Part shown: in pieces, positions 26,237 to 33,247 of the stretch
How the letters are laid out: every line of letters starts with the position of its first letter
Numbering within the stretch: position 1 is the first letter of the stretch
Assembly (NCBI RefSeq): GCF_048595595.1
Contig: NZ_CP184347.1
DNA: 64,000 nucleotides
Reading direction: 5' to 3' (one strand)
Source of the DNA: Bacteroides pyogenes_A
Lineage (GTDB): Bacteria; Bacteroidota; Bacteroidia; Bacteroidales; Bacteroidaceae
Translations under genes and position numbers: made by a program
The notes under the pieces: model-generated
The model's input: only the letters and a program-made list of their open reading frames with translations
Databases searched by the model: none
Told to the model about the DNA's origin: nothing

Positions 26237-26314
26237 CCCGAATTAAGTCGAAAGAGCCTTGTTGGCAAAGGCGTTCATTATTGAAAAGCCTTCGGTATTT
26301 ATAAGAGAGTAGAT

Positions 26315-27028
26315 ATGTCAAATCCTTTTTTTAAATTTAAACAATTTACGGTATGGCACGATAAATGTGCCATGAAAGTTGGTACGGACGGCGTGTTGTT
26401 GGGCGCGTGGACGCCTGTTGAAAACGCCCGTCGGATACTCGATATCGGTACAGGAACAGGGTTGGTTGCCCTAATGCTGACTCAACGAGCTTTGCCTGAC
26501 ACCGGTATCGTTGCCTTAGAGATTGATGAGCGTGCGGCAGAACAAGCGAAAGAAAATGTAAGCCGATCTCCTTGGAAGAGTAGGATAGAGGTAATCGCGA
26601 AAGATTTTAAGGAATACCGCACTGACGAAAAGTTTGATGTTATAGCATGCAATCCGCCTTATTTTGTAGAATCCTTGCATTGCCCCGATTCTTCACGGAG
26701 CATTGCCCGGCACAATCAGGCGTTGACTTATGAAGATTTATTGAAAGGTGTTTCCGGTTTATTGTCCGAAGAGGGAGTGTTTACCGTAGTGATTCCTGCT
26801 GATGTGGCGAAAAGAGTAAAAGAAATTGCCGACAAAGAGGGTTTGTATCCGGTTCGGCAACTATTTGTGATTACCAGGCCGGGGGGAAGTCCGAAGCGAA
26901 CGCTAATTTCTTTTTCTTATCACCGGCAAGAGTGTATTGTCGAAGAATTGCTTACGGAAGTCTCGCGCCATCAATATAGCAAAGAATATGTCGATTTAAC
27001 TCGCATGTATTATTTAAATATGGATTGA
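26315..27028 (+). CDS. tRNA1(Val) adenine-37 N6-methyltransferase family (TrmN6/YfiC-like)
   Basis: A 237-residue cytoplasmic SAM-dependent methyltransferase. It shows the N-terminal FKFKQFTVWHDKCAMKVGTDGVLLGAW, the SAM motif ILDIGTGTGLVALML, VALEIDERAAEQAKENV, and the catalytic NPPYF of N6-adenine methyltransferases, then a C-terminal TRPGGSPKRTLISF. In E. coli YfiC methylates A37 of tRNA1(Val); the same job is likely here. It is single-gene, divergent from lon. Confidence 0.93.
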   Translation: MSNPFFKFKQFTVWHDKCAMKVGTDGVLLGAWTPVENARRILDIGTGTGLVALMLTQRALPDTGIVALEIDERAAEQAKENVSRSPWKSRIEVIAKDFKEYRTDEKFDVIACNPPYFVESLHCPDSSRSIARHNQALTYEDLLKGVSGLLSEEGVFTVVIPADVAKRVKEIADKEGLYPVRQLFVITRPGGSPKRTLISFSYHRQECIVEELLTEVSRHQYSKEYVDLTRMYYLNMD

Positions 27029-27156
27029 TGTGCGTATGGGTTTTTGTCTTTAAGATGTTTTTTCTTGCATTTGTGTATCATTTGGTTATTATAATCCGGT
27101 GAAATGAATTCTTTTGTGATATTTGTTTTAAAAGTGTTAACATAAAGATTGTTTTC

Positions 27157-27188
27157 TTGGATGATGGAATAAAAATGCATTATATTTG
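27157..27188 (+). promoter_or_regulatory. Promoter of the small lipoprotein gene
   Basis: TTGG at 27157-27160, a 20-base spacer and TATATTTG at 27181-27188 followed by CAG form a near-ideal Bacteroidales promoter. The ATG at 27212 lies about 20 bases downstream of the predicted start. Confidence 0.75.
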
Positions 27189-27211
27189 CAGCCACTAACA
27201 AGAAAAAAGAA

Positions 27212-27652
27212 ATGATTATGAAGAAAAAATTATCTTATTGCTCTATTTTATCAGTGTTAATGATTATGTTGTCTGTAACTTTTGCAAGCTGTCAAAAAGA
27301 TGATGATATACATGGGAATGCGCAGGTTCTGGTAAAAGTATTGAATGATGATGGTAGAATAGCAGCCGGTGAAGATGTAAAAATGTATGATGAGCAGACA
27401 TATGCAAAGTTTCAAAAGAATAATAGAACCGAGCCTACTTTAAGACTGAGGACAAATGATGCGGGAATAGCTACTTTTGACCTGGACTACAGTTTTTGGT
27501 TCGGCACTAAAAAGCAAAGAACACTGATGTTTGTTGTGCAACATGGTTATGGTGATAACTATCAAATCTGGTCTAAAGGTGGAACTATCGATCCGGGGAA
27601 AAAAGAAAAACTGGAAATTAAGCTCACTCCTTTGAAGTACCCGCATAAATAA
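27212..27652 (+). CDS. Small predicted lipoprotein of unknown function
   Basis: A 146-residue protein with a signal sequence and lipobox (VTFASC, Cys about 27), so it is probably lipid-anchored. The mature part starts acidic (QKDDDIHGN) and then has an Ig/carboxypeptidase-regulatory-like strand pattern: AQVLVKVLNDDGRIAAGEDVKMYDE, TNDAGIATFDLDYSFWFG and GGTIDPGKKEKLEIKLTPL. This resembles small all-beta lipoproteins common in Bacteroides, with no enzyme motif. It is a single-gene unit with a clear promoter and a strong terminator. An alternative ATG at 27218 differs by two residues. Confidence 0.75.
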   Translation: MIMKKKLSYCSILSVLMIMLSVTFASCQKDDDIHGNAQVLVKVLNDDGRIAAGEDVKMYDEQTYAKFQKNNRTEPTLRLRTNDAGIATFDLDYSFWFGTKKQRTLMFVVQHGYGDNYQIWSKGGTIDPGKKEKLEIKLTPLKYPHK

Positions 27653-27662
27653 AGAATGAATA

Positions 27663-27706
27663 TATAATAACAATGACCCGGCTTCCGTCGGGTCATTGTT
27701 ATTATA
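27663..27706. terminator. Perfect 18-bp terminator stem between convergent genes
   Basis: Arms 27663-27680 and 27689-27706 are perfectly complementary over 18 bp with an 8-base loop. The GC-rich top (GACCCG/CGGGTC) and AT-rich base suit termination from both sides, serving the lipoprotein gene and the minus-strand gene that ends at 27775. Confidence 0.8.
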
Positions 27707-27774
27707 CACACGTTGTTATTCCGCTATCTTAATATGGACCTGTCCGGAGAAAGCTGTGTATTCTGTGACTGTTA

Positions 27775-28152
27775 TTATTGTTTGTCTCTCACGGCTTCCA
27801 AAACAGGAAGGTTGGCTTCAGTAGGGATGTATATCACAGTCTTGTTATTGAGGTTATTCTGTTGTCGTACCCATAGATATTGGATGTATGCGGCAGTTAT
27901 GCTTCCGTTCTCGATTTTTATAGCTTCCGCCGCACCTTTCGCACGTTCTATTTCTGCCTGAGCATTCAGTTTTTCGGCTTCCAGGTTCGCTTTGACCTCT
28001 TCAATCTTGATTTTACGGTTTTGCTCAGCTTTAGCAAACTCTGCTCTCCCCGACATTTCTTGTTGCCAAACATTATAATACGGAACGGCAATAAATGCGC
28101 CAATGATAATCAATACCGCTAAAATACCCGTTAGTAAAATTGTTTTATTCAT
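27775..28152 (-). CDS. Small membrane-anchored coiled-coil protein
   Basis: A 125-residue protein starting at the ATG at 28152 (MNKTILLTGILAVLIIIGAFIAVPYY), which puts one helix at residues 4-25. An alternative ATG 33 bases upstream adds no recognisable sequence. A charged helical stretch follows (EFAKAEQNRKIKIEEVKANLEAEKLNAQAEIERAKGAAEAIKIEN), as in the distal part of Band-7/prohibitin-like proteins, then YIQYLWVRQQNNLNNKTVIYIPTEANLPVLE. That tail also resembles prohibitin-type proteins, but the Band-7 domain itself is absent. Function unknown. Confidence 0.65.
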   Translation of the reverse strand: MNKTILLTGILAVLIIIGAFIAVPYYNVWQQEMSGRAEFAKAEQNRKIKIEEVKANLEAEKLNAQAEIERAKGAAEAIKIENGSITAAYIQYLWVRQQNNLNNKTVIYIPTEANLPVLEAVRDKQ

Positions 28153-28397
28153 AATAGCATTAAGGGTTTTACAAAGCCTTCCCAAGGCTATTTGTTATTG
28201 ATTCTGCAATGAAGCCAAAGGCTTGAAATATTTCGGTTTCTACTTGTACATTTCGGTTTCCTCCGGATAGTCGGCCTGTGAGCTTTAGTTATCAGAACTT
28301 TGGGCATGAAAAGCATTGGCCACTGACTTTTCGGATTGAATCCATATTTCGGCCTTTACTTAACAGGAATGCCTGTATGATCTGCGCGTTATATAAA

Positions 28398-28438
28398 AAT
28401 GCTGATAGCTAAGTCATTTCAACTTAATTATCAGCATT
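28398..28438 (-). terminator. Terminator of the tRNA-Pro pair
   Basis: On the minus strand AATGCTGATA pairs with TATCAGCATT over 10 bp with an inner AAGT/ACTT stem, followed by TTTATATAA. It lies just after the second tRNA gene. The stretch 28153-28390 has several ATTTCGG(T/C)-type words (near 28220-28345) but no gene I can support. Confidence 0.65.
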
Positions 28439-28446
28439 CTCTTCTG

Positions 28447-28521
28447 TCGGGGTAGCGGGATTCGAACCCACGACCCCCTGCTCCCAAAGCAGGTGCGCTA
28501 ACCGGACTGCGCTACACCCCG
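28447..28521 (-). tRNA. tRNA-Pro (anticodon UGG), downstream copy
   Basis: A 75-nt cloverleaf on the minus strand: acceptor arm CGGGGTG with TACCCCG, D arm GCGC...GCGC, anticodon stem CCTGC/GCAGG with loop TTTGGGA (anticodon TGG), T arm GTGGG-TTCGAAT-CCCGC, discriminator A. CCA is not encoded. It is identical to the copy at 28555-28629. Confidence 0.97.
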
Positions 28522-28554
28522 AGTCTGTATTTTTTATGTTTCTTTCTTTTGTAG

Positions 28555-28629
28555 TCGGGGTAGCGGGATTCGAACCCACGACCCCCTGCTCCCAAAGCAG
28601 GTGCGCTAACCGGACTGCGCTACACCCCG
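28555..28629 (-). tRNA. tRNA-Pro (anticodon UGG), upstream copy
   Basis: Same 75-nt structure and sequence as the neighbouring copy: anticodon loop TTTGGGA, acceptor CGGGGTG/TACCCCG. The copies are 33 bases apart in tandem and probably processed from one transcript. Confidence 0.97.
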
Positions 28630-28662
28630 CTACTTTAAAAGCTCATATTTTCAAAGGCGGTG

Positions 28663-28693
28663 CAAAGATAGGGAGTCTTTTTTAATTAGCAAT
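28663..28693 (-). promoter_or_regulatory. Promoter of the tRNA-Pro pair
   Basis: On the minus strand ATTG (28693-28690), 19 bases, then TATCTTTG (28670-28663) gives a full Bacteroidales promoter about 34 bases before the first tRNA. Confidence 0.75.
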
Positions 28694-28905
28694 ACACAAA
28701 TAGATGTTTTTTGCCGATTTATTCACAAAATCCGGAAAAGAACGATCGGATAGGTGTTTATTTAAAGTGTTTATGCGGGATTCTTTTCCGGGTTTCTTTT
28801 TCAAACCATCTTTGGGGATATGCAAAAGAGTTGGCTTCAATGCCTGAATAAGACTCTCAAATGGTGATTGATTTATATACAATCCAAAGTAGAAGTATGG
28901 AAATA

Positions 28906-28950
28906 AATAGACCTACTCTTCTGAAAATGTGATAGGAGAGTAGGTCTATT
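28906..28950 (-). terminator. Terminator downstream of serine palmitoyltransferase
   Basis: The 14-bp arms AATAGACCTACTCT (28906-28919) and AGAGTAGGTCTATT (28937-28950) pair perfectly; T-rich sequence follows on the minus strand. It lies 19 bases past the stop codon. The 28694-28905 stretch holds only a doubtful 66-codon frame. Confidence 0.8.
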
Positions 28951-28968
28951 ATATGTTTTCTGCTTTGT

Positions 28969-30153
28969 TTACAGCAAGTCCAATGCTTTAAAACATTTGG
29001 TTAATTTCTCTACGGCACGGTCTATTTGTTCTTTGGTATGAGTGGCCATCAGAGCTACGCGAACCAAAGTATCTTGGGGCGCGCATGCCGGCGGAATAAC
29101 AGGGTTTATAAATACTCCTTCATCAAAGGCAAGTTTCGTGACAATGAATGTTTTCTCTGTATCGCGCACGTAAAGCGGGATGATCGGAGACTCTGTAGCG
29201 CCAATCTCGAAACCCGCCTCGCGGAACCGCTTCAAAGCATAGTTGGTGGCATCCCACAGAGCCTGCAACCTTTCCGGTTCGTTCTGTATGATGTGGAGGG
29301 CCTCTAAAGCAGCAGCTGTGGCCGCCGGAGTATTGGAAGCACTGAATATGTACGTACGGGCATTGTGGCGCAGCCAATTGATGATGGATGAATCGGCGGC
29401 AATGAATCCTCCGATAGAAGCCAACGATTTGCTGAATGTACCCATGATTAAGTCTACTTCATCCGTCAGACCGAAATGATCACAGACTCCGCGTCCCTGT
29501 TTTCCGAAAACTCCCAAACCGTGAGCTTCGTCCACCATGATTGTTGCGTTGTATTTGTGCTTCAGGCGTACTATTTCCGGCAAATTGGCCAAATCTCCTT
29601 CCATCGAGAAAACACCGTCTACAATAATCAGTTTTACAGAGTCGGGATTACATCTTTGGAGCTGTTTTTCCAGATCCGCCATGTCGTTGTGTTTGTACTT
29701 CAACTGCTGGGAAAAGGAAAGACGCCGGCCGTCTACAATGGAAGCATGGTCCCGATCGTCACAAATGATATAATCATTGCGATCGGTCAGGCAAGGAATG
29801 ACTCCGGAATTTACGGTAAAGCCTGTTGAAAAACAAAGCGCTTCATCCTTTCCTACAAATGCTGCCAACTCTTTTTCCAACTGAACATGAAGATCGAGCG
29901 TACCGTTCAGGAAACGTGAGCCGGCACAACCGGAACCATACTTACGCATAGCCTGAATCCCCGCTTCGATGACCCTCTCGTCTCCGGTAAGACCGGTATA
30001 TGCATTTGAGCCGAACATTAGTACTTCGTGTCCGCCCATTTCAACTTCTGTCCCTTGTTTTCCTTCTATTTCCCGGAAATATGGGTAAACGCCCTTTGCC
30101 ATAAACTGTTGTGGCAGGTTGTACTTAGCTAACTTCTCTTGTAATAATCCCAT
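28969..30153 (-). CDS. spt: Serine palmitoyltransferase (alpha-oxoamine synthase family)
   Basis: PLP enzyme that condenses serine with a long-chain acyl-CoA to 3-ketosphinganine, the first step of Bacteroides sphingolipids. Fold hallmarks are GSNAYTGLTGDERVIEAG, YGSGCAGSRFLNGTLDLHVQLE, DDRDHASIVDGRRLS, VDEAHGLGVFGKQGRG and the PLP lysine in MGTFSKSLASIGGF. At 394 residues the length matches bacterial SPT. Relatives (KBL, BioF) make aminoketobutyrate or 8-amino-7-oxononanoate. SPT is favoured by the N-terminal extension up to residue 40, by the Bacteroides-like sequence and by the divergent lipid kinase. Confidence 0.88.
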   Translation of the reverse strand: MGLLQEKLAKYNLPQQFMAKGVYPYFREIEGKQGTEVEMGGHEVLMFGSNAYTGLTGDERVIEAGIQAMRKYGSGCAGSRFLNGTLDLHVQLEKELAAFVGKDEALCFSTGFTVNSGVIPCLTDRNDYIICDDRDHASIVDGRRLSFSQQLKYKHNDMADLEKQLQRCNPDSVKLIIVDGVFSMEGDLANLPEIVRLKHKYNATIMVDEAHGLGVFGKQGRGVCDHFGLTDEVDLIMGTFSKSLASIGGFIAADSSIINWLRHNARTYIFSASNTPAATAAALEALHIIQNEPERLQALWDATNYALKRFREAGFEIGATESPIIPLYVRDTEKTFIVTKLAFDEGVFINPVIPPACAPQDTLVRVALMATHTKEQIDRAVEKLTKCFKALDLL

Positions 30154-30237
30154 GAATTATATATTATTATACTCATTATCAGTTTTTTCTCTGAAGTCCC
30201 TATATCCTTTTTCTTAACAGGCATTTAAAACAGGGGG

Positions 30238-30245
30238 CAAAGATA
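30238..30245 (-). promoter_or_regulatory. -7 box for serine palmitoyltransferase
   Basis: TATCTTTG on the minus strand, followed by CCCCC; implies a leader of about 80 bases. No clear -33 element. Confidence 0.5.
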
Positions 30246-30340
30246 ACAAATTTTGCTTTTGCCTGTTCTTTTTAAGAGAAAAAAGTTGTTTCCATTATGA
30301 TTCGCCCCTTTTGATGGAATAATTTTTCATATATTTGTAT

Positions 30341-30348
30341 TACCTTTG
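30341..30348 (+). promoter_or_regulatory. -7 box for the lipid kinase gene
   Basis: TACCTTTG, about 30 bases before the ATG at 30378. A second match, TATATTTG at 30330-30337, overlaps the expected region, so the exact start is uncertain. Confidence 0.45.
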
Positions 30349-30377
30349 TTGTTTATATTGTAGAGAAATGAATCATC

Positions 30378-31409
30378 ATGAGTAAAAGCATGAAGAAAAT
30401 AATATTTATCGTCAATCCTATTTCCGGCACTCAAAATAAAGAGGCAATGCTTAATTTGCTGGATGTAAAAATGGATAAGACGAAATTCTGTTGGAAAGTG
30501 GTGTATACGGAAAGAGCCGGTCATGCTACAGAAATCGCCGCCAAGGCTGCGGAAGAGAAAACAGATATTGTGGTAGCCGTAGGGGGAGACGGAACCATCA
30601 ATGAGATATCCCGTTCTCTAGTCCATACCGATACTGCTTTGGGAATTATTCCGTGCGGTTCGGGAAACGGGCTTGCGCGACATTTACATATCCCGATGGA
30701 CGCGAAAAAAGCATTGGATGTATTGAACGGAGGTCTTTTGAATACGATTGACTATGGAAAGATCAACGGGACCCCTTTCTTCTGTACCTGCGGAGTGGGA
30801 TTCGATGCTTTCGTAAGCTTAAAGTTCGCTCATGCCGGAAAACGGGGGGTGCTGACTTATCTCGAAAAAACGCTGCTGGAGAGCCTGACCTATCAGCCCG
30901 AAACGTATGAATTGGAAACAGAAGACGGAGTTTCCAAGTACAAAGCTTTTCTCATTGCCTGCGGAAACGCGTCGCAGTATGGCAATAATGCGTATATTGC
31001 CCCTCAGGCAACTTTGACCGACGGATTGCTCGATGTGACGATATTGGAGCCGTTCACCGTTTTAGACGTTCCTGCTCTGGCCTTCCAGCTATTCAACAAA
31101 ACTATCGACCAGAACAGCCGCATTAAAACTTTCCGTTGCCGGAAATTATGTATCCGTAGAACTGCTCCGGGCGTGGCGCATTTCGACGGTGACCCGATGC
31201 AGACTGAGGCCGATATAAATATAGAAGTGATCCCAAAAGGGCTGCATGTGGTCGTGCCTGAAGAGAAAAAAGTAAAGAAGAATGGTACGAATGTTCTTCA
31301 GAAAGCACAGGAGTATGTGGATGAGCTCAAGCTTCTTAACGAGGCTATTGTAGATAACATTACAGATAAAAATAAGAAAATCTTGAAAAAGTTCACAAAG
31401 AAAGATTGA
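30378..31409 (+). CDS. Diacylglycerol/sphingoid-base kinase family lipid kinase (YegS/BmrU type)
   Basis: A 343-residue cytoplasmic lipid kinase. The DAGK catalytic motif VAVGGDGTINEISRSLV with the GGDGT loop is at about residues 72-88, followed by LGIIPCGSGNGLARHL, the second family motif. FDGDPMQTE lies near the C-terminus, and a basic KKVKKNG tail extends past the domain. The family phosphorylates diacylglycerol, phosphatidylglycerol or sphingoid bases. Its place back-to-back with serine palmitoyltransferase makes a sphingoid or ceramide substrate plausible, but this is inference. An ATG at 30390 is an alternative start. Confidence 0.88.
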   Translation: MSKSMKKIIFIVNPISGTQNKEAMLNLLDVKMDKTKFCWKVVYTERAGHATEIAAKAAEEKTDIVVAVGGDGTINEISRSLVHTDTALGIIPCGSGNGLARHLHIPMDAKKALDVLNGGLLNTIDYGKINGTPFFCTCGVGFDAFVSLKFAHAGKRGVLTYLEKTLLESLTYQPETYELETEDGVSKYKAFLIACGNASQYGNNAYIAPQATLTDGLLDVTILEPFTVLDVPALAFQLFNKTIDQNSRIKTFRCRKLCIRRTAPGVAHFDGDPMQTEADINIEVIPKGLHVVVPEEKKVKKNGTNVLQKAQEYVDELKLLNEAIVDNITDKNKKILKKFTKKD

Positions 31410-31438
31410 AAATAAATACCGGATTCTGATTTATTGTG

Positions 31439-31446
31439 TACTTTTG
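31439..31446 (+). promoter_or_regulatory. -7 box for aspS
   Basis: TACTTTTG followed by CGCACC, 34 bases before the aspS ATG. No good -33 partner. Confidence 0.45.
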
Positions 31447-31480
31447 CGCACCGCTATAAAATATCATAAAAATAAGAAAT

Positions 31481-33244
31481 ATGTTCAGAACGCACACATG
31501 TGGGGAACTGAGAATCTCCGATGTAAACAAGCAGGTTACACTCTCGGGTTGGATACAGCGCAGCCGTAAAATGGGAGGAATGACCTTTGTCGATCTTCGC
31601 GATCGTTATGGTATCACCCAATTGGTTTTTAATGAAGAAGTAAATGCTGAGCTTTGCGAGCGCGCCAACAAGCTGGGGCGTGAGTTTGTCATTCAGGTTA
31701 CCGGAACGGTGAACGAGCGTTTCAGCAAAAATTCGAATATACCTACCGGAGATATTGAAATAATCGTTTCCGGGTTGAATGTACTGAATACGGCGTTAAC
31801 GCCTCCGTTTACCATTGAAGATAATACAGACGGCGGCGATGATATCCGTATGAAATACCGTTATCTGGACCTTCGCCGGAGTGCCGTACGCTCTAATCTG
31901 GAATTGCGCCATAAGATGACGATCGAGGTCCGCAAGTATCTCGACAGCATGGGATTCATCGAGGTGGAAACTCCGGTATTGATTGGCTCTACACCCGAAG
32001 GCGCGCGCGACTTCGTCGTACCTTCGCGCATGAATCCGGGGCAATTCTACGCGCTTCCGCAATCGCCGCAAACGTTGAAGCAGTTGCTGATGGTTTCCGG
32101 CTTCGACCGTTATTTCCAGATAGCCAAATGTTTTCGCGACGAAGACTTGCGTGCCGACCGACAGCCTGAATTTACGCAGATAGACTGTGAAATGAGTTTC
32201 GTGGAACAAGAGGATATTATCACCACTTTCGAGGGAATGGCGAAACACTTATTCAAGACTCTCCGGGGCGTTGAATTGGCTGAACCGTTCCAACGTATCT
32301 CATGGGCGGACGCGATGAAGTATTACGGAAGCGATAAACCCGACCTGCGTTTCGGCATGAGATTCGTGGAATTGATGGATATTATGAAAGGGCATGGGTT
32401 CTCCGTTTTCGATAATGCCGCGTATATCGGCGGTATCTGCGCCGAAGGAGCCGCGACTTATACCCGTAAGCAACTGGATGCCCTGACAGACTTCGTGAAA
32501 AGGCCTCAGATTGGCGCCAAGGGAATGGTTTATGCTCGTGTGGAATCCGACGGAACCGTGAAATCGAGTGTCGATAAATTCTATACTCAGGAGGTTTTGC
32601 AGCAAATGAAAGAAGCATTCGCAGCCAAGCCCGGCGACCTGATCCTCATTCTTTCGGGAGACGACGTGATGAAAACGCGGAAACAGTTGAACGAACTCCG
32701 TCTGGAAGTCGGCAATCAGCTGGGATTGCGCGATAAAAACAAGTTTGCCTGCCTGTGGGTGGTCGATTTCCCCATGTTCGAATGGAGTGAGGAGGAAGGA
32801 CGCCTGATGGCAATGCACCACCCGTTCACGCATCCGAAAGAAGAAGATATCCCGTTGCTCGACACCAATCCGGCGGCAGTGCGCGCCGACGCTTACGACA
32901 TGGTAATCAATGGCGTGGAAGTAGGAGGGGGATCCATTCGTATCCACGACGCCAATTTGCAGGCAAAAATGTTCGAGATATTAGGTTTTACTCCCGAAAA
33001 AGCACAGGCACAATTCGGATTCCTGATGAACGCGTTTAAGTATGGAGCGCCTCCTCATGGCGGTTTGGCGTATGGACTCGACCGTTGGGTTTCTTTATTT
33101 GCCGGTTTGGATTCCATCCGCGACTGTATCGCGTTCCCGAAGAACAACTCCGGACGGGATGTGATGTTGGACGCTCCGTCCGAAATCGATCCTTCCCAAC
33201 TTGAAGAGCTGAATCTGGTTGTCGATCTTAAAGAAGAGAAGTAA
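31481..33244 (+). CDS. aspS: Aspartyl-tRNA synthetase
   Basis: Charges tRNA-Asp in the cytoplasm. The N-terminal OB fold (LSGWIQRSRKMGGMTFVDLRDRYG) binds the anticodon. Class II motifs follow: motif 2 FRDEDLRADRQPEFTQID and motif 3 GLAYGLDRWVSLFAG, with QSPQTLKQLLM and the bacterial GAD insertion between them. At 587 residues it is the bacterial type. The sulfatase gene follows after three bases. Confidence 0.98.
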   Translation: MFRTHTCGELRISDVNKQVTLSGWIQRSRKMGGMTFVDLRDRYGITQLVFNEEVNAELCERANKLGREFVIQVTGTVNERFSKNSNIPTGDIEIIVSGLNVLNTALTPPFTIEDNTDGGDDIRMKYRYLDLRRSAVRSNLELRHKMTIEVRKYLDSMGFIEVETPVLIGSTPEGARDFVVPSRMNPGQFYALPQSPQTLKQLLMVSGFDRYFQIAKCFRDEDLRADRQPEFTQIDCEMSFVEQEDIITTFEGMAKHLFKTLRGVELAEPFQRISWADAMKYYGSDKPDLRFGMRFVELMDIMKGHGFSVFDNAAYIGGICAEGAATYTRKQLDALTDFVKRPQIGAKGMVYARVESDGTVKSSVDKFYTQEVLQQMKEAFAAKPGDLILILSGDDVMKTRKQLNELRLEVGNQLGLRDKNKFACLWVVDFPMFEWSEEEGRLMAMHHPFTHPKEEDIPLLDTNPAAVRADAYDMVINGVEVGGGSIRIHDANLQAKMFEILGFTPEKAQAQFGFLMNAFKYGAPPHGGLAYGLDRWVSLFAGLDSIRDCIAFPKNNSGRDVMLDAPSEIDPSQLEELNLVVDLKEEK

Positions 33245-33247
33245 ACG

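Noticed and set aside
26075..26314. Heat-shock regulatory inverted repeat (CIRCE/HAIR type) upstream of lon.
   Set aside because: No such inverted repeat is visible; only an ordinary -7 box.
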